From Paraburkholderia sacchari (lineage in GTDB: Bacteria; Pseudomonadota; Gammaproteobacteria; Burkholderiales; Burkholderiaceae), in assembly GCF_000785435.2 (NCBI RefSeq), contig NZ_JTDB02000002.1:747663-811662 (forward strand): a DNA stretch of 64,000 nt, in the 5' to 3' direction. This document shows positions 8,751-17,900 of this stretch, piece after piece; positions within the stretch are counted from its first letter, which is position 1, and each line of letters begins with the position of its first letter. The position numbers and the translations under genes were made by a program. The notes under the pieces were generated by a model that made no database searches, was not told where the DNA came from, and saw nothing but the letters and a program-made list of their open reading frames with translations.

Positions 8751-9383
8751 ATGGGCAACCGCCTGAGCAAGATCGTCACGCGCACCGGCGACGACGGCAC
8801 GACGGGCCTCGGCGACGGCAGCCGCGTGCGCAAGGACGATGCGCGCATCGCAGCGATCGGCGAGGTCGACGAACTGAATTCGCACATCGGCGTGCTGCTG
8901 TGCGAGACGCTGCCGGACGACGTGCGCGCCGCGCTCACGGCTATCCAGCACGACCTGTTCGACCTGGGCGGCGAGTTGTGCATGCCCGGCCACGCCATCG
9001 TCACGGACGCGCACCTCGAGCGCCTCGATGGCTGGCTCGCCGAGTACAACGCCACGCTGCCGCCGCTCAAGGAGTTCATCTTGCCAGGAGGTTCGCGCGC
9101 GGCGGCGCTCGCGCACGTCTGCCGCACCGTGTGCCGGCGCGCGGAGCGCATGATCGTCGCGCTCGGCGCGGCGCAGGACGCGAGCGCGGAGGGTGCGGCG
9201 GGTGGGGCTGGGCAATCGGCCGCGCCGCTTGCACAAACGCCGCGCCGCTATGTGAACCGGCTCTCCGACCTGATGTTCGTGCTCGCGCGCGTGCTCAACC
9301 GCGCGGCTGGTGGCGCCGATGTGCTCTGGCGCCACGACCGCGGCGCAGCGTCGGGTGAATCGGCGGATAAATCTGCGGATTAA
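8751..9383 (+). CDS. PduO-type ATP:cob(I)alamin adenosyltransferase
   Basis: The enzyme transfers the adenosyl group of ATP to cob(I)alamin to make adenosylcobalamin. The start at 8751 follows GGAGAG (8738-8743) and gives 210 residues. The N-terminal ATP-binding segment TRTGDDGTTGLGDGSRVRKD (about 10-29) and EVDELNSHIG, together with LPGGSRAAALAHVCRTVCRRAER and RYVNRLSDLMFVLAR, are diagnostic for the PduO/MMAB class. An Ala/Gly-rich stretch (about 140-164) sits between two of these blocks and makes the protein longer than typical. The gene is divergent from the D-LDH-type gene, with a 191-base shared upstream region in which I found no convincing promoter or cobalamin riboswitch. Confidence 0.92.
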   Translation: MGNRLSKIVTRTGDDGTTGLGDGSRVRKDDARIAAIGEVDELNSHIGVLLCETLPDDVRAALTAIQHDLFDLGGELCMPGHAIVTDAHLERLDGWLAEYNATLPPLKEFILPGGSRAAALAHVCRTVCRRAERMIVALGAAQDASAEGAAGGAGQSAAPLAQTPRRYVNRLSDLMFVLARVLNRAAGGADVLWRHDRGAASGESADKSAD

Positions 9384-9555
9384 TCGATGGATGAGTCGGG
9401 CAGCGAGCCCGACCCCGGTTCCAGTGAATAACGCGATTGAAGCACGGGCGTGGAATACTGGCGGCCGGCCTGCAAAGCCGGACCGCCCGCGCCGCGTGCA
9501 TTCCGCAACCCGGAAAATGCCGTGGTGCGACAAAATGCCTGGGCGGCATGTGTCA

Positions 9556-9584
9556 TTAAACATGTATCTTATTCGCATGTTTAA
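9556..9584 (+). promoter_or_regulatory. Inverted repeat upstream of hmp, candidate NsrR operator
   Basis: TTAAACATG (9556-9564) and CATGTTTAA (9576-9584) are perfect 9-bp complementary arms around 11 bases. Read as two 11-base half-sites, AACATGTATCT and AACATGCGAAT, it resembles the AAnATGYATTT half-site described for NsrR, the NO-sensing Fe-S repressor. It ends one base before the AAGGAG ribosome-binding site of hmp, a position where a bound repressor would block transcription. hmp is a classic NsrR target in proteobacteria. The palindrome is seen; NsrR binding is inferred, and no nsrR gene lies in the window. Confidence 0.6.
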
Positions 9585-9599
9585 CAAGGAGAAGCCTCA

Positions 9600-10805
9600 A
9601 TGACTGCGCTTACCGCCGACCAGATCGCCCGCGTCAAGGCCACCGCGCCCGTTTTCGCCGAACACGGCGCTACCATCACGAAGCACTTCTACACGCGGAT
9701 GTTCAATGCACATCCGGAACTGAAGAACCTCTTCAACCAGACGCACCAGAAAAGCGGTAGCCAGCCCGAGACGCTCGCGCGCGCGGTCTACGCCTACGCG
9801 GCGAACATCGACAACCTCGGCGCGCTCGGCGGCGCGGTCTCGCACATCGCGAACAAGCACGCGAGCCTGAACATCCGTCCGGAGCACTATCCGATCGTCG
9901 GGCGGCATTTGCTGGGGGCGGTGGTGGACGTGCTGGGCGACGCCGTCGATCAACCCACGCTCGACGCGTGGGCGGTGGCGTACGAGCAGCTCGCGAACAT
10001 CATGATCGGCGCCGAGGCGAAGCTCTATGAAGCCGCGCCGTGGAGCGGCTTCCGTCCGTTCAAGGTGATGCGCAAGCACGTCGAAAGCGACGAGATCACC
10101 TCGTTCTACCTCGCGCCCGCGGACGGCGCGCCGGCGGGTGGCTTCGAGCCCGGCCAGTACGTGAGCGTGACGCGCTATGTCGACAAGCTCGGTGTCGACC
10201 AGCCGCGTCAGTACAGCCTTTCCGATGCCCCGCACGGCCGCTGGCTGCGCATCTCGGTCAAGCGCGAGGACGGCCGCGGCGAAGTCGAGCCGGGCCACGT
10301 CTCGAACCTGTTGCATGACGGCGTGGAGGAAGGCGCGATCGTGCACGTGAGCGCGCCGATGGGCGAATTCAAGCTCGATCGCAAGAAGACCACGCCGGTC
10401 GTGCTGATGAGCGGCGGCGTGGGCATCACGCCGATGGTGTCGATGCTTGCCACGCTGCTGGCCGAGCGCAGCGAGCGCAAGGTGACCTTTGTGCACGCCT
10501 GCCGCAACCGTGGCGTGCACGCATTCGGCGAGTGGATGCGCCGCACGGCGGCCGAGCATCCGAACGTGAAGTTGGCGGTGTTCTACGAAGAAGTGAGCGT
10601 GCAAGACCGTGTGGGCGTCGATTACGACTTCGAAGGCCGCGTCGAGCTTGATCGCATCGCCGCCGACGCGATCCTGCCCGATGCCGATTACTACGTTTGC
10701 GGCCCGGTCGCGTTCATGCGTGCGCAGCGCGACGCGCTGGTCGCTCGCGGCGTCGATCCCGCGCGCATCTCCACGGAGATCTTCGGTTCGGGCATGCTCG
10801 ACTGA
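9600..10805 (+). CDS. hmp: Flavohemoglobin, nitric oxide dioxygenase Hmp
   Basis: Hmp converts NO and O2 to nitrate using NAD(P)H and is the main aerobic NO defence in the cytoplasm. The 401-residue product has the canonical three domains. The N-terminal globin has distal Tyr in HFYTRMF (Y31), distal Gln in KSGSQ (Q55) and proximal His in NKHASLNI (H87). The FAD domain carries RQYSLSD (203-209), and the NAD-binding domain carries SGGVGITPM (271-279) and YVCGPVAFM near the end. AAGGAG (9586-9591) precedes the ATG. The gene stands alone between an NsrR-like palindrome and a strong terminator, which fits a single NO-inducible transcript. Family assignment is secure. Confidence 0.96.
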   Translation: MTALTADQIARVKATAPVFAEHGATITKHFYTRMFNAHPELKNLFNQTHQKSGSQPETLARAVYAYAANIDNLGALGGAVSHIANKHASLNIRPEHYPIVGRHLLGAVVDVLGDAVDQPTLDAWAVAYEQLANIMIGAEAKLYEAAPWSGFRPFKVMRKHVESDEITSFYLAPADGAPAGGFEPGQYVSVTRYVDKLGVDQPRQYSLSDAPHGRWLRISVKREDGRGEVEPGHVSNLLHDGVEEGAIVHVSAPMGEFKLDRKKTTPVVLMSGGVGITPMVSMLATLLAERSERKVTFVHACRNRGVHAFGEWMRRTAAEHPNVKLAVFYEEVSVQDRVGVDYDFEGRVELDRIAADAILPDADYYVCGPVAFMRAQRDALVARGVDPARISTEIFGSGMLD

Positions 10806-10830
10806 GGTTCTGCAGCGTCAGCAGCCATGT

Positions 10831-10863
10831 AAAAAAACGCCCCGGTTTGTGCCGGGGCGTTTG
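10831..10863. terminator. Terminator between hmp and aroG
   Basis: An A-run (10831-10837) leads into the stem ACGCCCCGG (10837-10845), a 6-base loop and CCGGGGCGT (10852-10860), followed by TT. It lies about 25 bases after the hmp stop. Read leftward the A-run becomes a T-run after the hairpin, so it also serves the convergent aroG, whose stop is at 10907. Confidence 0.85.
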
Positions 10864-10906
10864 TCGTTGAAGTTTGTCGTTAATTCGCGATAAGGCGAAA
10901 AACGGC

Positions 10907-11980
10907 TCAGTTGCCGCTGCCGCGCGCGATGCGGCGTTGCCTGACCGCTTCGGCGAGCCCTTCGAGCACGCCTACGCTTTCGTCCCAGCCGATGCAGGCA
11001 TCGGTGATGCTCTGGCCATAGGTCAGCGCGCAGCCTTCCTTGAGGTCCTGGCGCCCCGCCACGAGGTGCGACTCCACCATCACACCGACGATGCGCTCGT
11101 CGCCAGCCGCGATCTGGCGGCCGATGTCGGCGCACACCGGGATCTGGTTCTCGTGCTTCTTCGAGCTGTTCGCGTGGCTCGCATCGATCATCAGACGCGC
11201 GGCTAGACCTGCCTTGCCGATGTCGCTGCACGCGACGTCCACGCTTTGCGCATCGTAGTTCGGCGTCTTGCCGCCGCGCAGGATCACGTGGCAGTCCTCA
11301 TTGCCGGCCGTCGAGACGATGGCCGAATGGCCGCCCTTCGTCACCGAGAGGAAATGGTGCGGCTGCGAGGCCGCCTTGATCGCGTCAACGGCAATCTTGA
11401 CGTTGCCATCTGTGCCGTTCTTGAAGCCGACCGGGCACGAGAGGCCCGAGGCCAGCTCGCGGTGCACCTGCGACTCGGTCGTGCGCGCGCCGATCGCGCC
11501 CCACGAAACGAGGTCGGCGATGTACTGCGGACTGATCATGTCGAGGTATTCGGTGCCAGCCGGCAGGCCCAGTTCGTTGATCGACACAAGCAGCTCCCGC
11601 GCGGTGCGCAGGCCGTCATTGATCTTGAAGCTGTTGTCCATGTACGGATCGTTGATGAGGCCCTTCCAGCCCACCGTCGTGCGCGGCTTTTCGAAGTACA
11701 CGCGCATCACGATCTCGAGTTCGTTCTTGAAGCGATTGCGCTGCTCCACGAGCTTGTTCGCGTATTCGAGCGCGGCCTTGGTGTCGTGAATCGAGCACGG
11801 CCCGACGATCACGATCAGGCGGTCGTCCATGCCGTGCAGGATGCGGTGCAGGGCGCGGCGCGACTCGAAGATCAGCGTGGAGGCGGCTTCCGAGCACGGG
11901 AATTCGCGGATCAGGTGTGCGGGCGGCGTGAGTTCCTTGAGTTCGCGGATACGGACGTCGTCGGTGTTGTGCGGGGGCAT
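10907..11980 (-). CDS. aroG: 3-deoxy-7-phosphoheptulonate synthase, class I (AroG type)
   Basis: DAHP synthase condenses phosphoenolpyruvate and erythrose 4-phosphate, the committed step of aromatic amino-acid synthesis. The 357-residue length and motifs are those of the E. coli AroG/AroF/AroH class: VGPCSIHD, RVYFEKPRTTVGWKGLINDP (phosphate binding), GARTTESQVHRE, VGFKNGTDG, HVILRGG and MIDASHANSSKKH. Which aromatic amino acid inhibits it cannot be read with confidence. The start ATG at 11980 follows an AGGAG. Upstream is an unusually long structured gap (11981-12420) with a terminator hairpin about 110 bases before the start. No TyrR or Trp-type leader peptide was recognised. Confidence 0.93.
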   Translation of the reverse strand: MPPHNTDDVRIRELKELTPPAHLIREFPCSEAASTLIFESRRALHRILHGMDDRLIVIVGPCSIHDTKAALEYANKLVEQRNRFKNELEIVMRVYFEKPRTTVGWKGLINDPYMDNSFKINDGLRTARELLVSINELGLPAGTEYLDMISPQYIADLVSWGAIGARTTESQVHRELASGLSCPVGFKNGTDGNVKIAVDAIKAASQPHHFLSVTKGGHSAIVSTAGNEDCHVILRGGKTPNYDAQSVDVACSDIGKAGLAARLMIDASHANSSKKHENQIPVCADIGRQIAAGDERIVGVMVESHLVAGRQDLKEGCALTYGQSITDACIGWDESVGVLEGLAEAVRQRRIARGSGN

Positions 11981-12083
11981 GGTGGTTTCTCCTGATCCTG
12001 TGTAGCGTGCAACGCGCGGGTGCTGCGTCGAAATTCGGTTAGATGAAAGCTGGGCTCTTCAAAAGGCTCGAAACGATGGGGCG

Positions 12084-12117
12084 AAAAAAAAACCGCCAGG
12101 CTTTGCTGGCGGTTTTT
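12084..12117 (-). terminator. Intrinsic terminator upstream of aroG
   Basis: ACCGCCAG (12092-12099) and CTGGCGGT (12106-12113) form a hairpin flanked by a run of A on the left and T on the right. Read on the minus strand it has a long U-tract and would end transcripts coming from tldD, about 300 bases past the tldD stop and about 110 bases before the aroG start. Confidence 0.78.
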
Positions 12118-12321
12118 CGTGTATTCGGGTTCCTGCACGTACTGTCAACCCTCTCGATCCGCCAGCGGTCTGAGATACCAAAAGAAGTAAAAGTAAAACT
12201 TCGTGGCGAACATGGCGGATTCGGAATTGGCTTTGAAGTAACTTCGGTTCGTTACGTCGAAAAGGTTGATTGCCTTTATAACCCGAGCTTCTCGTGGCTG
12301 GCAAGCTGGGTCGTGAAAAAA

Positions 12322-12390
12322 TGCGGACTATCCGCGCGCTACCGGTGAAAGATGCAGAAAATCCGCGCGGCGATGCGGACTTTCCGCACC
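12322..12390. repeat. Three palindromic 17-bp repeats spaced about 31 and 21 bp
   Basis: TGCGGACTATCCGCGCG (12322-12338), TGCAGAAAATCCGCGCG (12353-12369) and TGCGGACTTTCCGCACC (12374-12390) are related. The first and third contain a GCGGA-n3-TCCGC palindrome; the second has one arm degraded. Start-to-start distances of 31 and 21 bases are close to three and two turns of B-DNA, as in a multi-site operator. They lie just beyond the tldD stop and some 340-410 bases upstream of aroG. Confidence 0.5.
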
Positions 12391-12420
12391 GCTGCGCATG
12401 AATCCTGCGGTCCCGGGCGC

Positions 12421-13887
12421 TTAGACTGTGCCGCCCACCGTCATGCGGTCGATGCGCAGCGTCGGCTGGCCCACGCCCACCGGCACGCTCTGGCCTTCCT
12501 TGCCGCACACGCCCACGCCCGAGTCGAGGCGCATGTCGTTGCCGATCATGCTCACGTACTTGAGCGATTCCGGCCCGCTGCCGATCAGCGTCGCGCCCTT
12601 CACGGGGTAGGTGATCTTGCCGTCCTCGATCATGTACGCCTCGGAGGCCGAGAACACGAACTTGCCGTTGGTGATGTCGACCTGGCCGCCGCCGAAGTTC
12701 ACAGCGTAGAGCCCGTTCTTCACCGAGGCGATGATCTCCTGCGGGTCCTTGTCGCCGTTGAGCATGTAGGTGTTGGTCATGCGCGGCATCGGCAGCGCGG
12801 CGTACGACTCGCGGCGCGCGTTGCCGGTCACGGGCATCTTCATGAGGCGCGCGTTGAGCGAGTCCTGGATGTAGCCCTTGAGGATGCCGTCCTCGATCAG
12901 CGTCGTGCACTGCGTGGGGTTGCCTTCGTCGTCGATATTGAGCGAGCCGCGGCGGTTGGGCAGCGTGCCGTCGTCGACCACGGTGACGCCCTTGGCGGCC
13001 ACCCGCTCGCCAATGCGTCCCGCGAACGCCGACGAGCCCTTGCGGTTGAAGTCGCCCTCGAGGCCGTGGCCGATGGCTTCGTGCAGCAGCACGCCGGGCC
13101 AGCCCGGGCCAAGCACCACCGACATCGCGCCAGCCGGGGCAGGGCGCGCTTCGAGATTGACGAGCGCCGCGTGCACGGCATCGTCGACGTACTTCGAAAG
13201 GACGTCGTCGGTGAAATACGCGTAGTCGAAGCGACCGCCGCCGCCGCCGCTGCCGATCTCGCGGCGGCCGTTCTGCTCGGCGATCACCGTGACCGAGACG
13301 CGCACGAGCGGGCGGATGTCGGCGGCGAGCGCACCGTCGCTGCGCGCGACCAGCACCACGTCGTATTCGCCGGCGAGCGCGGCCATCACCTGGGTGATGC
13401 GCGGGTCGCGTCCGCGCGCCATTTGCTCGATGCGCTCGAGCAGCTTGACCTTTTCGGTGGCGTCGAGCGAGTTGAGCGGGTCGGCGGGCAGATAGAGGTC
13501 GCGGCCCGCGATGCCCTTGAGCGAGGTGGCCGCCTGGATCTTCTGCTTGCCGCCGCCGGCCTGCGCAATCGAGCGCGTGGCGATGGCGGCCTGGCGGATC
13601 GCCTCGGGCGAGAGGTCGTCGGAGTAGGCGAAGGCGGTGCGCTCGCCGGACACGGCGCGCACGCCCACGCCCTGGTCGATGCTGAAGCTGCCCGACTTGA
13701 CGATGCCTTCTTCCAGGCTCCAGGCCTCGCTGCGCGTGGTCTGGAAGTAGAGGTCGGCGTAGTCGACGCGGTGCGTGAAAATCTCGCCGAGCGTGCGCGT
13801 GAGCACTGCCTCGTCGAGGCCGTAGGGCGTAAGGAGCAGGTCCTTCGCGGTCGCCAGATTGCGGATGCCGGGTTCGATGATGTTCAT
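12421..13887 (-). CDS. tldD: Metalloprotease TldD
   Basis: TldD is the zinc-protease partner of TldE/PmbA. Together they trim peptides such as microcin B17 and degrade the CcdA antitoxin in E. coli. From the ATG at 13887 the product has 488 residues, the family length; an upstream TTG at 13902 would add five residues. The metal-binding [11 protein letters not shown] is at 269-279 (HExxxH with H269, E270, H274). The N-terminal domain of mixed helices and strands and the C-terminal beta-rich part ([34 protein letters not shown]) are typical. No tldE/pmbA is in the window. TldD is known to act on CcdA, and a ccdAB pair lies about 26 kb away. Confidence 0.95.
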   Translation of the reverse strand: MNIIEPGIRNLATAKDLLLTPYGLDEAVLTRTLGEIFTHRVDYADLYFQTTRSEAWSLEEGIVKSGSFSIDQGVGVRAVSGERTAFAYSDDLSPEAIRQAAIATRSIAQAGGGKQKIQAATSLKGIAGRDLYLPADPLNSLDATEKVKLLERIEQMARGRDPRITQVMAALAGEYDVVLVARSDGALAADIRPLVRVSVTVIAEQNGRREIGSGGGGGRFDYAYFTDDVLSKYVDDAVHAALVNLEARPAPAGAMSVVLGPGWPGVLLHEAIGHGLEGDFNRKGSSAFAGRIGERVAAKGVTVVDDGTLPNRRGSLNIDDEGNPTQCTTLIEDGILKGYIQDSLNARLMKMPVTGNARRESYAALPMPRMTNTYMLNGDKDPQEIIASVKNGLYAVNFGGGQVDITNGKFVFSASEAYMIEDGKITYPVKGATLIGSGPESLKYVSMIGNDMRLDSGVGVCGKEGQSVPVGVGQPTLRIDRMTVGGTV

Positions 13888-13986
13888 GCGCTCAGTTAGC
13901 AATCTCAGTTAGCGGTGTCTGTCGGAATAGATTCGGGTGAAACGTCTTGAATTCAAGCGCTTCGGTTATGGCTCGTGGATGGGGCG

Positions 13987-14871
13987 TCAGGGACAGTCCA
14001 GCACGCGATGCCGCCAGGCGGGCAGGCTTGCGCGCACGGCGGCCATGCGTTCGAGGTCGATTTCGCCGATCACCACGCCGGGGCTTTCGTCGAGCACGTC
14101 GACGATCTCGCCCCACGGGTCGATCAGCATGCTATGGCCCCAGGTGCGCCGGCCGTTCTCGTGCTGGCCGCCTTGCGCCGCCGCGAGCACGTAGCACTGG
14201 TTCTCGACCGCGCGGGCGCGCAGCAGCGTTTCCCAGTGCGCGCGGCCCGTGGTGTACGTGAACGCTGATGGCACCACCATCAGCGCGCAGTCGCCCATGC
14301 GCCGGTAAAGCTCGGGAAAGCGCAGATCGTAGCAGACCGACAAGCCGACGCGGCCGAATGGCGCGTCGAAGGTGCGAACCTCGGCGCCGGGGCGGATCGT
14401 GCGCGCCTCGTCGAACGATTCGGCGCCTTTTTCGAAGCTGAACAGGTGAATCTTGTCGTAGCGTGCGCGCTCCGCGCCGCTCGGGTCGAACACGAGCGTG
14501 GTGTTCAGTACCCGGTTTTCCTCGGGCGCCGGGTTTGTCGCACGCAGCGGCAGCGTGCCGCCGATGATCCAGACGCCGTGGCGCTTCGCGGCAGTGGCGA
14601 GAAAGCGCTGGATCGGGCCGTCGCCGTAGGCTTCGCGGATGGTGAGCTTGTCGCTGTCCTTGTGGCCCATGAAGCAGAAGTATTCCGGCAGCAGCACGAG
14701 GCGCGCACCCTGATTCGCGGCCTGGGCGATCAGGCCCTCGGCGTCGGCGAGGTTGCGCTCGCGATCGGGCGTGCTGACCATCTGCAACGCGGCGACGCGA
14801 AACGGCGCGCTGTTCGAACTACTGCTCGAACCACTGTGGATGGGCGTTGCGGGAGAGGCAGGATGGCTCAT
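13987..14871 (-). CDS. Carbon-nitrogen hydrolase, Nit family (probable omega-amidase or deaminated glutathione amidase)
   Basis: This is a cytoplasmic nitrilase-superfamily amidase of 294 residues from the ATG at 14871. The catalytic Glu-Lys-Cys triad is visible: E63 in VLLPEYFCFMG, K140 in ARYDKIHLF, and C180 in GLSVCYDLRFPELYR. The last motif and the IHLFSFEKGAES context match the Nit1/Nit2 branch, which removes the amide from deaminated glutathione or omega-amidates. The N-terminal 22 residues are Ser/Pro-rich and probably disordered. It lies between yhdP (79 bases upstream) and tldD (99 bases downstream) on the same strand, the same yhdP-nit-tldD order seen in other proteobacteria, so one transcript is likely. 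Confidence 0.9.
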   Translation of the reverse strand: MSHPASPATPIHSGSSSSSNSAPFRVAALQMVSTPDRERNLADAEGLIAQAANQGARLVLLPEYFCFMGHKDSDKLTIREAYGDGPIQRFLATAAKRHGVWIIGGTLPLRATNPAPEENRVLNTTLVFDPSGAERARYDKIHLFSFEKGAESFDEARTIRPGAEVRTFDAPFGRVGLSVCYDLRFPELYRRMGDCALMVVPSAFTYTTGRAHWETLLRARAVENQCYVLAAAQGGQHENGRRTWGHSMLIDPWGEIVDVLDESPGVVIGEIDLERMAAVRASLPAWRHRVLDCP

Positions 14872-14950
14872 CGACGGCTCTTGAGAAGAGAGGCGGTTGG
14901 TTCCGGTTGCGGTGCGCGGCACGAAGGCGCGCGCCAAGCCGCTGCGTTGT

Positions 14951-17900
14951 TCAATGCGCTGGCGCCGGAACCGGCGTATTCATCTTACCCTGATCATCCG
15001 GCAGTCGCTCGACGTGCGGTTTGGACCACGAACCGGTAATCGCATAGGTGCGCGCGAATGCCACCTCGACGGTATGCAGGAGCGCGACATCGGCGATCAG
15101 CGCGCCAAGGCCGAAGAGCGGATTGATGATCGTCGCGGCGATCACCCCCGCGCCCGCGCTCACCGTGGGCACGACATGCACGCGCAGGTCCTGGGTCTTG
15201 CCGGCGAGATCGATGGTGCCGGTCATCTGCGCGCGGCCCGGCGCGGTCACGAGCTTGAAGTCGTCGGTGCGGCCGATGCCGTTCTGGATCTGTCCGGTGC
15301 CCGTCACGCTCGTGAAGGGCAGGCCAGTGCCGAGCACGTCGCGGAAGTCCATCTCGGGAAAGTGCGCGAGGCTTTGCAGGCTCAGCACGCCGAGCAGCGA
15401 CGCCACGCCCGGATTGATCTTGAGGATCTGGCCGTGGTGCAGGTCGAGCGCGAGGTTGCCGTCGAGCGTCGGATAGTCGAGCGCCGTCGGGCCGCCGCGC
15501 CATACGAGCTTGCCGGTCAGCGTGCCTTGCCCGCCCTTGATCACGTGCGCTACGCCCGCGCGTTCGAGCAGCGAGCCTGCGTTCTTGATGTCGAGATGGA
15601 AGTCGAGCGCGGTGCGGCGCGGCGTTTCTCCGGCGGCGCCTGCCGTGTCGGCGGGGGGCGCTTCGTCGCCCACGGCGCGCCAGTTCTCGGTCGCGATGAA
15701 GTGCGCATCCGGGTTGGTGATGTCGAGGTTGTCGAGCTGCCAGACCGGCACGCCGTTGTCGACGTAATTGTGGGCGTTCATCTGCAGGCGGCCGAAGTCG
15801 TGGTCGCGCACGATGAGCTGGTTCACGACGAGGTCGATCGACGGCATGTTCTGGGCACGCTGTGACATCGCCTGGCCGAGCAGATCGTTCTCGGTCGCGG
15901 CGGGCACGACGAGGCGGGCGAGTTGCGCTTCGAGCGTGCCGGGCGAGCCCGCCACGGGGCCCGGCTTCCACGCGACGTGGCCCGAGACCTGGTTCGACGC
16001 GACGTTGGCCTGCCATTCCTTGCCGGTGCGCGTGGCGCCCACGATCACGTTTTCCCAGTGACGCTTGAGCAGCGTGAGCGTGCCGACGTGGACCGCGAAG
16101 CGCGAGGGCAGGAAGGGTGCGAACGCGCCGCCGGGGATGGGCGCGGCGGTTGTGCTTTCGGCGCTTTCGGCGCTCGCTGCCGATGCGGCTTGCGGCGCGC
16201 TGGCCAGGCTCGCTGCGCTTGCGGCATTCACGGCGCTCGCCGTTGCCGGCGATGCGGCTTGTGGCGGAGTGGCGCTCGCTGCCGGCGGCGACGCGGGCTG
16301 CGCCGCTGCAGCCGCGGTTTCGCTCGCCGCCGCGCTGCCGCGCAGTTCCTGCGCGACGCGCCGCCATGCATCGGCGTTGAAGGTGGGCACGTCGACCACC
16401 GCGACCACGCCTTCGCTGGGCAGATCGGCGGGCCGGTTCATGGCAATCACGCCGCGCACCACGCCCGGCACGTGCCCCGGATTGCGGCGCAGCACATAGC
16501 GCGCCGCGAGCGGCCCGAGCGTCAGATCGGCATGTTCGTAGAGCGGGGCGCCGGTGGCGGCGCCGGCGGCCATCGTCCCGCTAGTCCCAGCGTCGCTGCC
16601 GTCGCCGGCGCCGGGCTGCAGTTCGAAGCGCAGCGGCATGGGCGCGCCAGCGGTCTTGCCGAACGGCGCGGGCAGGTCAATCGCGAGATCGGTCAGGTCC
16701 GAGTGCGCCTTCACGTCGGGCAGATGGCCGCGCTCGCCCGCCACCGAGAGCGACCACGGCGCCGAACCCGAGAAGCGGCCGAGCACCGCCGCCGCCGTGC
16801 CGTGCAGGTTCAGCCCGCGCGCCGCATCGACGGCCACGTTGCCGGCGACGTCCACGTGATAGCGGCCGTCATCGCTCAGGCCGCCGTTCGCGCGCACCTC
16901 GCCGCCGAGGAAGCGTCCCGTGAGCCGCTCGACCTGCGCGCTGTGGTTCGTGAAGCGCACCTTGCCGGTGAGGCTGGACAGCGGCGGCACGTTATTGGCG
17001 GCGAGCGTGTCGTTCTCGAAGCCGATGGCGCCCGCCACCGTCACCTTGGGCATCGGCTTGCGCGGAATCGTGAGCTTGAGCGCGAGCGTGGCCGGCCCCT
17101 GCGCCTGCACCTTCTCCATCGCGTGCTTCGACATCGCGCCGATCGAGCTGTTGTCCGCATAGTCGAGCAGGTCCGCGAGCGGCCCGCGCCCCGCGCCCTC
17201 GATCACGATATCGGAGCCCTTGATGCCGAGTTCGTCGATGCGTCCGATCACGTCGCGCAGCACGAAGTCGCGGTAGTGGCCGCGCGCCACGTCGAAGCGC
17301 AGCTTGTTCTCGTGCAGCTGGAACACGCCGTCGATGCCGTCGAACGCGGGCCAGACGTTCGGCGCGCCGTTGCGCAGCTTGCGCGGCGGAAACGGCGTCG
17401 GCTCGAAGCGCCCATTCCGGAATGGCGCGACGATGCGGAACTGGCCCGCCTCCGGGTCGCGCGAGTAGGGGAACTTGGTGAGATCGCCATGAATCTCGAT
17501 GCTCCCGCCTTTCGAGATTCCCGCCTGCAGCCCGTGGCCCAGATAGACGCGGGTTTTCTCCGGGATGCTGGTGGGCAGATAGCGCGGGATGGCCTTGACC
17601 TGCGCCGTATCGAATTTGGCGACGAGGTCGAGCGCGCCGCGTCCATGGCCGGGGTTCGTGTAGTGCGCGGTCGTGGTCGCGCGCGCGTCGGCGTTCTGCA
17701 CGCCCAGCTCGCTCACGTTAATTGCGAACGCCTTGAGCTTGTCGCCGGGCTGGCGCCGCGCGGCGATCGTCCAGGTCATCGCGCCCCACAGGCGGTCGAA
17801 CTTCAGGCGCGGATCGTCGAATACGCCCGGCAGCGTGAGCGTGCTCGCGGCCGTGTCGAGGTGCAGCGAGCCGCGCGATTCGTCGGCGTCGATTTTCCCC

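Larger units (their letters stand above)
11981..12420. other. Long structured intergenic region between tldD and aroG
   Basis: These 440 bases contain no convincing gene. From right to left they hold three small palindromic repeats (12322-12390), a short inverted repeat GTAAC/GTTAC (12239-12256), a TTGACA (minus strand, about 12145) with AATACA 17 bases on, an intrinsic terminator (12084-12117), and the aroG promoter and ribosome-binding region. The stretch is poorer in GC than its neighbours. The terminator probably ends the tldD transcript, but a short regulatory RNA made from the TTGACA element and ended by the same hairpin cannot be excluded. Confidence 0.5.

Noticed and set aside
12043..12348. 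A 101-codon rightward frame in the tldD-aroG gap
   Set aside because: It runs through the terminator A-run (poly-Lys) and lacks a ribosome-binding site or recognisable domain; it is more likely non-coding.
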